This document shows positions 9,354-16,632 of a stretch of 64,000 nt of DNA, one piece after another. Origin of the DNA: Stenotrophomonas mori (GTDB taxonomy: Bacteria; Pseudomonadota; Gammaproteobacteria; Xanthomonadales; Xanthomonadaceae); assembly GCF_023556335.1 (NCBI RefSeq), contig NZ_JAIKTS010000003.1, positions 63,670-127,669 of the forward strand, read 5' to 3'. Position numbers and translations under genes: made by a program. A model generated the notes under the pieces. The model made no database searches. It worked only from the letters and a program-made list of their open reading frames with translations, and had not been told where the DNA came from. The stretch's first letter is position 1. Each line of letters starts with the position of its first letter.

Positions 9354-10502
9354 GTGACAAATTGGACTTATCGCAATCCGGTGCGGGTAGTGGCCGCAGC
9401 TGGAAGTTCGGCAGCTCTGGCCGACCATATCGACTTCCAGCGCATGGCACTGGTGACCAGCCCGGGATTTACTCGTCGCGGGGTTGTCGAGCGGATCCGG
9501 CTTTCCATGGGTACACGGCTGGTGGCGGTTCTCGATGATGTCAAGCCGAATCCGGATGTCCGTGACGTGGATGCCCAGGCGGTCCGGCTCAGGTCGCTCG
9601 GTATCGATGGGATCGTGGCACTGGGAGGGGGGAGCAGCATCGATACCGCGAAGGCGCTGGCAAGGGTGCTGCCACAACCCGGCAACGTGACATTAACGGA
9701 CCACTTCAGGAGTGCGGAGGTTTTCGCTTCCGGGATCAACGCATTGCCGGTAGGGGCGATTCCCACGACGGCAGGCACTGGAGCGGAGGTCACACCCTTC
9801 GGCACGATCTGGGACTTCGAGTTCGGGAAGAAGTATTCGGTCGCGGGCGATGACCTCTATCCCTCCGTTGCGATCCTGGACCCTGAGCTGACACTTGAGC
9901 TGCCGGTGGAAGTAACCGTGTCCTCAGGGCTGGATGCGATATCGCATGCCCTGGAATCCGTGTGGAACCACAACGCCAGTCCTATCACCCTGGCCTTGGC
10001 GGCAAAGTCCCTGCAGCTGTCGCTGCATGCGCTCCCCGAACTTGGGCGGAAGCCCGGTGACATTGGCGCACGCAGTCTCATGATGCAGGCCAGCCTGCTT
10101 GCGGGTATGGCCATCAGCCAGACGCGGACGGCCTTGGCGCATTCGATATCCTATCCGCTGACCACTGAGTTCGGTCTTCCACACGGTATCGCCTGCAGCT
10201 TTACCTTGCCGGAACTTCTGCGTTTCAACCAAGTATCCGACGATGGCAGGATGACGCATCTGGCCCGCTCACTTGGGCATGCCGGTACAGATGCTCTTGC
10301 AGACGCCCTGGACGAACTTTTGCTGGTCGTCGACCTCCCGGAAGTTTTCAGAAAGCATGTTTCAAAAAAGTCCCAGGTGCTTGGGTTGTCCAACAGGATG
10401 ATTGCCCCGGGCAGGGCGGAAAACAATCTGAGAGAAGTCTCGGGATCGCAATTGCTGGCGTTGCTCGAGGGTTCTCTGGAGCGCATTGGACTACAGGCAT
10501 GA
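9354..10502 (+). CDS. phpC: Iron-containing alcohol dehydrogenase, probable phosphonoacetaldehyde reductase
   Basis: 382 residues of the group III (iron-dependent) alcohol dehydrogenase family. The NAD(P)-binding GGGSSIDTAKALAR is near residue 90, and the metal-binding histidines are in DAISHALESVWNHN and in the later FGLPHGIACSF. In phosphonate clusters such enzymes reduce phosphonoacetaldehyde to 2-hydroxyethylphosphonate, and the placement directly after pepM-ppd makes that the best call. The start is GTG (ValThrAsnTrp), 67 bases after ppd, with only a weak ribosome site. Codon use is visibly less GC-rich than in the housekeeping genes of the window. The phpC symbol is by analogy. No aminotransferase for 2-aminoethylphosphonate is present nearby. 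Confidence 0.82.
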   Translation: MTNWTYRNPVRVVAAAGSSAALADHIDFQRMALVTSPGFTRRGVVERIRLSMGTRLVAVLDDVKPNPDVRDVDAQAVRLRSLGIDGIVALGGGSSIDTAKALARVLPQPGNVTLTDHFRSAEVFASGINALPVGAIPTTAGTGAEVTPFGTIWDFEFGKKYSVAGDDLYPSVAILDPELTLELPVEVTVSSGLDAISHALESVWNHNASPITLALAAKSLQLSLHALPELGRKPGDIGARSLMMQASLLAGMAISQTRTALAHSISYPLTTEFGLPHGIACSFTLPELLRFNQVSDDGRMTHLARSLGHAGTDALADALDELLLVVDLPEVFRKHVSKKSQVLGLSNRMIAPGRAENNLREVSGSQLLALLEGSLERIGLQA

Positions 10503-13327
10503 GCGAGGCAGAGGATATCGGGCGGCCCGACGCATCCGGAAAGGGCAGCTTCCGCGTCGGGTTCATCGTCACAGCTCCCTTCCATCTGTTTCACTATGGA
10601 GCGATCCGGCGTCACCTGGACTGCGATGTCGTGGTCTATGTCGATGTCAGGGATGATGATTTCGGCGTTACGCGCGCACTCGTCGAGAAGCACGTCGGGA
10701 ATTGCGAAACCCGCTGGGTTCTCAATTCCCAGCTCGGGAAGATAGACGGTGAATGTGATGTGCTGGTATGCCAGACGCCGCTCACATTGATGAAATTCTT
10801 CGAAAAATCCTTGGTCGTCGCGGAGCAGTACAGCCTCGCCAAGGAACAGTACCAGTATGGGCTCTGGCGGGCACAGGCCAGCTTGAACCTGATGTACGGA
10901 CATTACTCGGCGGGCGTCGTTTCGCCTTTCTCAACGGCTGTGGCGACGGGAAATCCCCTGTTCGACGCGCATGTGCCGAAGGATGGGCTGCCACAGCTGG
11001 AGAGCCAGGTGGGCGGGAAGCTGCGGGTGCTGTACATGCCGACGTATGGCGACCTGTCCGATCGCGCCTCCGTTCTGAAGGCGCTGCTGGCGCAAGGGGT
11101 TGAGCTCACGATAAAAGCGCATCACGCGGACTTCGAGATAAAGGCACTGGCCGACGAGCACGGGGTCCCTGTCTACTTCTCCGACTCGGATCCCATCGAA
11201 CTTATCTGCGCCAGCAGCTTGGTTGTAAGCGATTATTCCGGCGCGATCTACGATGCGCTTGCCATGCGCAAGCCGGTGGCGCTTGTCGACTCGTTGAATC
11301 TCCAGAGTGCCGATGCGGCCAGGCTGTCGAGCGACGACGTATCCCATGCCAGTGTGAGTAGGCTGGCAGCGACCTGGCCGTTGGAAGGGGCATTGCAGGA
11401 TGCCTACGACGAGTCGTACAGGAAACTTTCTGATGAAAGTGCCTACAAGGAATTCATCGGTCACTTCTATGTGAATTTCGGGTGTGCGTCGGCCGCATGC
11501 GCAAATGAGATCATGCGGCTGCACGAAGCTGGCGAGGTGCAGAGCTTTGCAGTTCAGCAGATCCGGGAAACGGTACGCCGCTATGTCGCCGAGAATAGAA
11601 GCCTGCGGCGGAAGTTGAAGTCTTCAAAGTCCAGGCGGCGCGGAGGTCGTCAGCCTGGGCTTCTGGCAATGCTGCTTCCGGATGCCATGCAGGGGCTTTG
11701 GGACGAGCCTATGAGGGTGCTGTTCCTGAAGTCGGTACGTTTTGGGCTCCTATCTTTGCCGGGTGGAGAGCGGGTGCTGCAGCGATTACGGGGGTTGCGC
11801 GGACGTCCTGCGGAGCACAGCGACCTGGTTGCCGGGCAGGACGCCTCCTCAGGGGAGAACGGTACCGGAGCGTCGCCGGGCGACGAATGCAGTGAGCTCT
11901 CCGAAGTGCCGCGTATCCGTAGACGCCAAGTCGCCGAACTCCTGCGGCAGTCGCTCGATGAACGTGGTGTGGAATACAGGGCGGAGGTCGACGACTATCG
12001 TGCCTATGTCGCGGTGCGCGAACAGGACCTCGATGTATTGCATGACGCTCTGGGGATCATGCAGCGCAATGTGGGCGTGGAAATCACCTTCTGGCTTGGA
12101 TCGGGTACTCGCTACGATACCGTCCGCAGGTCAGGCGATCTGCGGCTGGCGGACCTGGCGGCCTGCGAGTCGTTCGTTCTGGGGGTCCCGTTGAAGGTCG
12201 GAAGCTATGCGATTGGGCGTGCGGGAGGTGTGGAAGTACTTCTGTTGACCGGGCAGGGCGCGCGGTTGACTGCCCGGCGACGGCGTGCGGAGAAGGCCGA
12301 CTGGACACTCGAGTTCTCTGGCCGCGAGCGTACTGCGATGGCACGGGGCGAGCCGGCGGATGTAAAGCCCGGGAAGGACGGGCAGCATGTGGATGTCGTC
12401 TATACCTGGGTTGATTCGTCGGATGAGGAGTGGGCGGCCCAGCGACGGAAATGGGCAGGACTAAGCAACATAGTCATGGCGTCCGCAGGAAACGAAGAGC
12501 GTTACATGGACCGGGAGGAGTTGAGATATTCCCTCCGCTCACTCTGGTTGTATGCTCCGTTCATCCGGAACATCTACATCGTCACGTCCGGGCATAGGCC
12601 CGCGTGGTTGGCGGATGACAATGACAGGCTGAGGGTGGTTTCACATGATGTGATATTTCCTGACGAAGCCGCGCTGCCTACCTTTAATTCACATTCCATC
12701 GAGGCATGCCTGCACAGGATTCCAGGTCTTGCCGAGAATTTCCTTTACTTCAACGATGACTTCTTCCTTGGGCGTGAAGTGCGGTTTGAGGACTTCTATA
12801 CGAAGGCGGGTCTGATGAAGAGTCGATTCTCGCCATCGTCCTTCGTTGCGGAGGACGAACCTGCACCGGATGCAATCCCCACCGACTGGGCTTCTTATAA
12901 CGCCGTCAAGTTGATGCGGGATGAATTCGGCTTGAAGTTCGACCGGAAGCTAAAGCACATACCTTATTCAATGAAGAAGAGCATGCTGGAGGAGATGGAG
13001 GAGCGCTATCCAGACGCCTTCAGGAGTACAAGAGCCTCCCGGTTCCGGGACCATCGGGACTATGCCATTCCGTCGATGCTGAGTCACTATTATGGTGTCG
13101 CGACGGGCCGTGGTGTCGAGTGGGATGGCTTGCCCAAAGAGTATGCGTATGCCGATACCGGACGCAGGGATTTTCGCTCCAGGTTGGCGGGGATATCCAA
13201 GAGCAGCCCGATGTTCTTCTGTCTCAACGCGACGATGCACGAGGATATCGATTTCAAGGCGCAGGCGGAGTTCCTCAAGGAATTCCTCGATGCGCGCTTC
13301 CCAGTGCCCTCCCCATATGAGCGCTGA
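10499..13327 (+). CDS. TagF-like / Stealth-family fused phosphotransferase
   Basis: 942 residues, overlapping the reductase gene by four bases (ATGA). Residues about 15-290 resemble CDP-glycerol:polyol glycerophosphotransferases (TagF type): IVTAPFHLFHYGAIRRHL, then IKAHHADFE (about 205) and the conserved VVSDYSGAIYDALAMRKPV (about 240-260). A basic linker (about 370-390) follows. Residues about 630-942 carry the four Stealth conserved regions: CR1 VDVVYTWVDSSDEEW, CR2 with REELRYSLRSLWLYAPFIRN and the DDFFLG motif, CR3 with the HIPYSMKK and FRDH motifs, and CR4 FFCLNATMHED. Stealth enzymes transfer hexose-1-phosphate. A TagF-like domain that uses a CMP-activated alcohol would fit transfer of CMP-hydroxyethylphosphonate. 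The specific substrates are inference. Confidence 0.85.
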   Translation: MSEAEDIGRPDASGKGSFRVGFIVTAPFHLFHYGAIRRHLDCDVVVYVDVRDDDFGVTRALVEKHVGNCETRWVLNSQLGKIDGECDVLVCQTPLTLMKFFEKSLVVAEQYSLAKEQYQYGLWRAQASLNLMYGHYSAGVVSPFSTAVATGNPLFDAHVPKDGLPQLESQVGGKLRVLYMPTYGDLSDRASVLKALLAQGVELTIKAHHADFEIKALADEHGVPVYFSDSDPIELICASSLVVSDYSGAIYDALAMRKPVALVDSLNLQSADAARLSSDDVSHASVSRLAATWPLEGALQDAYDESYRKLSDESAYKEFIGHFYVNFGCASAACANEIMRLHEAGEVQSFAVQQIRETVRRYVAENRSLRRKLKSSKSRRRGGRQPGLLAMLLPDAMQGLWDEPMRVLFLKSVRFGLLSLPGGERVLQRLRGLRGRPAEHSDLVAGQDASSGENGTGASPGDECSELSEVPRIRRRQVAELLRQSLDERGVEYRAEVDDYRAYVAVREQDLDVLHDALGIMQRNVGVEITFWLGSGTRYDTVRRSGDLRLADLAACESFVLGVPLKVGSYAIGRAGGVEVLLLTGQGARLTARRRRAEKADWTLEFSGRERTAMARGEPADVKPGKDGQHVDVVYTWVDSSDEEWAAQRRKWAGLSNIVMASAGNEERYMDREELRYSLRSLWLYAPFIRNIYIVTSGHRPAWLADDNDRLRVVSHDVIFPDEAALPTFNSHSIEACLHRIPGLAENFLYFNDDFFLGREVRFEDFYTKAGLMKSRFSPSSFVAEDEPAPDAIPTDWASYNAVKLMRDEFGLKFDRKLKHIPYSMKKSMLEEMEERYPDAFRSTRASRFRDHRDYAIPSMLSHYYGVATGRGVEWDGLPKEYAYADTGRRDFRSRLAGISKSSPMFFCLNATMHEDIDFKAQAEFLKEFLDARFPVPSPYER

Positions 13328-13718
13328 TATTCCGGGACGCAGTGCGAGCTCTGGTCCATTGGCGCGGTGTTGATCTTCATTGATCCGGTGCTACGGATAT
13401 ACATGGAGCGGCACTGATATGGCATGGAAACTGTTGCATTTTTCCGCCGCCGTTTCGCTTGGGTTCTTGAGCGACCCATACAATGCCCTTGGCCGCGGCC
13501 AGGCACGGCTGCTGCCGTCGTTCTGGAAGTCAATATCAAGCAGTCGTGTTCAGGCACGACATCGTCACGGGAAGCTTCCGGTTGAGTCGGCTCCTAATGG
13601 CGGCCGTTGTGGCGGGCTTTCCGGAGTGCCCTCCAGAAAGCCCTCCAGAAAGCCCGCCGGAGAGCCGATTGGGGTGAGTCGCTCTTGTGGGGCATGACCA
13701 TATGTTCAGGAGGACGCC
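13328..13718 (+). other. Intergenic stretch of lower GC without a convincing gene
   Basis: About 390 bases between the Stealth gene and the acetyltransferase gene. Open frames here (for example one from 13380) have no protein-like composition, ribosome site or recognisable motif. The stretch holds a short tandem repeat at 13629-13664. It ends with a good ribosome site (CAGGAGGACGCC) for the next gene. It may contain a promoter but none is convincing by eye. Confidence 0.5.
13629..13664 (+). repeat. 12-bp tandem repeat
   Basis: Two perfect copies of CCCTCCAGAAAG (13629-13640 and 13641-13652) followed by a degenerate third copy matching 9 of 12 bases. It is non-coding as far as can be seen and lies 55 bases before the acetyltransferase start. 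A tract like this can vary in copy number by slippage. Confidence 0.7.
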
Positions 13719-14480
13719 ATGATCAAAGTGAGCAACCCTTTCCGCTATTCGGACGAGCATGGAAATGTCATCGAGTGCGATAATCCCATAGGAGAATGTG
13801 TTTCCGTCATCTTCAGGGGGGGCGGAAACTTTCTGTCCATAAAGGGGGGCGTTCGCCGGAAGTCCTTGACGATCATGTTCGATTGCAACGGCGCGCGATG
13901 CGAGATCGGAGACAATCGCTTCAGGGGGAAGATCCGGCTTGGTGAGGGCTGTAGTGTCATCGTATCCGATGGTGTTACATGCACCGGGCCTTGCTACATA
14001 TCCACCGCGGAGGGGTCCTCTGTGGCCATCGGTGAGGACTGCATGATCGCCTCTAGGAACGAGATACGCTCTGATGACGGCCACCCGATATTTTCGGTGG
14101 AAAGTGGGAGGCGGACAAACATGCCAAGGTCGATTTCCATAGGGAATCATGTCTGGTTGGCGGCTGGTGCGACGGTCCTAGGAGGAAGCTGCATGGGAGA
14201 TGGATCCATTGCCGGTCTCGGCAGCGTGGTCAAGGGCCGGTTCCCAAACAATTGTGTATTGGCGGGGGTTCCAGCAAGGATCGTGCGGACGGATGTGGCC
14301 TGGGAGCGGCCACACCTTACTTTGGCCAAGCCTTATGTAAAGCCTGATTCGTCGTCTGTGGAACGATCCAGCTATTGGAGGCGCACCAAGGGCGAGGCTG
14401 TTCCAGAAAGCCAATCGACCATCAGACGCTTGTTCGCCGGGTTGAGGTCCGCGTTCCGCACGTCGGGTGCGAATAGTTGA
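13719..14480 (+). CDS. Hexapeptide-repeat (left-handed beta-helix) O-acyltransferase
   Basis: 253 residues with imperfect hexapeptide repeats ([LIV]-G-x-x-x-x) from about residue 60 to 195: CEIGDNRFRGKIRLGEGCSV, then VAIGEDCMIA and ISIGNHVWLAAGATVLGG near the end. This closing block plus VLAGVPARIV is characteristic of the WbbJ/NodL/maltose-acetyltransferase group. It probably O-acetylates a sugar of the surface glycan from acetyl-CoA in the cytoplasm. The start ATG at 13719 has the strongest ribosome site in this part of the window (AGGAGG, 6-base spacing). Base composition is less GC-rich than in the flanking core genes, like the phosphonate genes upstream. The acyl group and target are not determinable. 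Confidence 0.85.
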   Translation: MIKVSNPFRYSDEHGNVIECDNPIGECVSVIFRGGGNFLSIKGGVRRKSLTIMFDCNGARCEIGDNRFRGKIRLGEGCSVIVSDGVTCTGPCYISTAEGSSVAIGEDCMIASRNEIRSDDGHPIFSVESGRRTNMPRSISIGNHVWLAAGATVLGGSCMGDGSIAGLGSVVKGRFPNNCVLAGVPARIVRTDVAWERPHLTLAKPYVKPDSSSVERSSYWRRTKGEAVPESQSTIRRLFAGLRSAFRTSGANS

Positions 14481-14524
14481 TGTCCTATGTCGTGCGATAT
14501 GACGTGTTCATTGCGAGCGTTTGA

Positions 14525-16450
14525 GTGACCGGGTGGGTACGCAGGTTCCTGCGCCCTGTCTGGCGGGGCATTCAGCGGAAGGGTCCAAAGACTCGGCTGT
14601 TGGTACTTGATGCTGCAGTACGGCTTGGTATGCCGGTAAATGTCGAGCTTCTGCGTGGACTGATCGGCGAGCTCGACGATAGCGGGGCGCATCGTTGGGC
14701 CGCCTACTGTCTTGGTCGGCTCCACCGGCTGCTCCCGTTCGATCCGCACGTGTTGGCTGAGCGGATATCCAGGGATATCGAATCCCAGCATGTCCGTAGT
14801 GTGCGCAGGCTGATCGACACCGCGCGCAGGAAGGGCGGACTGCCTCCCATGCGCATGATAGAGATTGCCGGAAAACTGGCATGTCACGGCTACTGGGAGG
14901 AGAGTGGGCGCATTTTCCAGGAGCTCTCCCGTTTGCCGGAGGAGGGGGGCAGGCTGGTAAGGCAGTCCCCCTCTCTTCTCGTCGACAGGGCGCCCCATCG
15001 GCTCGGTCGGCTGGCTGACGACATCAGGCGCCTGGGCGCCATGTCGGGAGTGGGCATGGCGCCGGTGCAGCTGAAACTGGCGAGGCTGTGCTTTACCTGC
15101 GGCTACTTGGCTCTCGCCGCTGATCTCTATTCGAGTGCCGGGGCGCAAGGGACGCTGCCTTGGCGGGATGATGTGGCGTACCGCTATTCATTGGCACGTA
15201 CGGGGGCGCCCTCGCCGCTGTCGGGTGATATAGGTGAGCCGCCTGCCGGCGTTCCCAAGCGGGCCGATGCGATGATGATGATCGCCTACGACAAATTGGC
15301 AAGGGATGACTATCCAGGCGCAGCATCTGCTTTGGAAGGTGCGATCCGCCTTCATTATTTCGATCGCGACGATGTGGAACTCCTGGTCAAGGAGTCACTG
15401 GCCGCCTTGAACGCGATTGATTCGCTCCGGTGCGGACCATCGAAGGTCGCTGCAGATCTGTTGGTTGCCGGGGAGGATGTTGATTCGGAATTCGGCGAGG
15501 ACGGCAACAGAGGGGTGCCAAAGGTATTCATCTGCGGCTTTGGATGGTCGGGATCAGGAGCGGTTTACGACGATATCCGCGGCGTCCGCGGGTTCTGCGA
15601 ATTCGAAGGTCCTGGTCACGACACCATTCTCAATGAAGACTCCGACAGCGAGGTGACCTTCATCCAGTCATCAACGGGGCTGGGGGGACTGTGGTTGCAC
15701 CTCAAGCACCGGCAAACACTCGACTGGAGTCAGATGTGGGACTTGTTCTCGCTGCATGTCGTTGGCTTGGCTCCGATTGGTTACAGCAACTACAAGAGCT
15801 GTGCGGCCGCAGTGCGTCATGTACGGCGCTACGGAGCTCACTATATGAGGCCATTCTGTCAGTTGCTTCAGGGTTGTGGGGGGCTTCTGCGCAGCCCCCG
15901 CAAAGGCGGGCTGTTCCAGCTGCTGAGGGAGACCACCGAGGGACTGTGCACGATGCTGGTCGCCCAGAACGGCGGTAAAGCGGTGCTGTTCAACAATGCC
16001 GTGTTCGGCCGTGACGTGGAGATGCTGGAAATCTTCCGCGCATGCCATGCCGTGGCGGTATTCCGCGATCCGCTGGACGTCTACGCCGATCGCAAGGACA
16101 AGGACAAGAACCACTGGCGGACGCCGCGGCAACTGGCGGAGTTCTACGGTCGCGGCCTGCAACGCTACCTGGCCTATCGCACGGCGGCGGGCCGTCGCGT
16201 GGGGGCCACCCTGCGCGAAGTCCCATTCGAGCGCTTCGTGCGTGATTCCGCCTTTCGGTGGCGAGTGCGTGCCTGGCTGCTGCCCGGTCTGGAGGACAGG
16301 GGCCACACCTATTTCGATCCGCTCATCTCGAGCGGAAACATCGGCCTGCACCAGCGCAGTGTCGATGCGGAAGAGGCCGGGCAGCTGCAGCCGGCGACCG
16401 CGGCCCACCAGGAGATGGAGCGGCTGTCCAGAAGCATCTGGGGACTTTGA
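14525..16450 (+). CDS. Sulfotransferase-like protein with helical N-terminal domain
   Basis: 641 residues. The GTG start at 14525 follows directly on an in-frame stop, so the protein cannot begin earlier. Residues about 1-310 are helical and TPR-like, without clear repeats. From about 333 a Rossmann strand and phosphate-binding loop appear, VPKVFICGFGWSGSGAVYDD, matching the 5'-phosphosulfate loop of PAPS-dependent sulfotransferases. A second motif, AVAVFRDPLDVYADRKD (about 508-524), matches their 3'-phosphate-binding RDP site. It could sulfate the glycan, which would be unusual for an O-antigen. No PAPS-forming genes are in the window. An unrelated transferase using the same fold cannot be excluded. 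Confidence 0.7.
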   Translation: MTGWVRRFLRPVWRGIQRKGPKTRLLVLDAAVRLGMPVNVELLRGLIGELDDSGAHRWAAYCLGRLHRLLPFDPHVLAERISRDIESQHVRSVRRLIDTARRKGGLPPMRMIEIAGKLACHGYWEESGRIFQELSRLPEEGGRLVRQSPSLLVDRAPHRLGRLADDIRRLGAMSGVGMAPVQLKLARLCFTCGYLALAADLYSSAGAQGTLPWRDDVAYRYSLARTGAPSPLSGDIGEPPAGVPKRADAMMMIAYDKLARDDYPGAASALEGAIRLHYFDRDDVELLVKESLAALNAIDSLRCGPSKVAADLLVAGEDVDSEFGEDGNRGVPKVFICGFGWSGSGAVYDDIRGVRGFCEFEGPGHDTILNEDSDSEVTFIQSSTGLGGLWLHLKHRQTLDWSQMWDLFSLHVVGLAPIGYSNYKSCAAAVRHVRRYGAHYMRPFCQLLQGCGGLLRSPRKGGLFQLLRETTEGLCTMLVAQNGGKAVLFNNAVFGRDVEMLEIFRACHAVAVFRDPLDVYADRKDKDKNHWRTPRQLAEFYGRGLQRYLAYRTAAGRRVGATLREVPFERFVRDSAFRWRVRAWLLPGLEDRGHTYFDPLISSGNIGLHQRSVDAEEAGQLQPATAAHQEMERLSRSIWGL

Positions 16451-16632
16451 ACCAGTCCACGCCGGCCGTAACGGGATGGGGATCACGGGTGCGGCAGGGC
16501 GGGTCACCGGGATGACTCGCAACTGTCATCAACCGGAAGCCTGGCTGAAACGTCTTTTGCCTAAAACGGTAACACGCGCAATCGGGGCCCGGCTCCGGTG
16601 CGCCTGTTCAGTGGGCAAACAGGAGGCCAGCC

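Noticed and set aside
13380..13697. Possible small gene between the Stealth and acetyltransferase genes
   Set aside because: No ribosome site, the end is a translated tandem repeat, and no recognisable fold.
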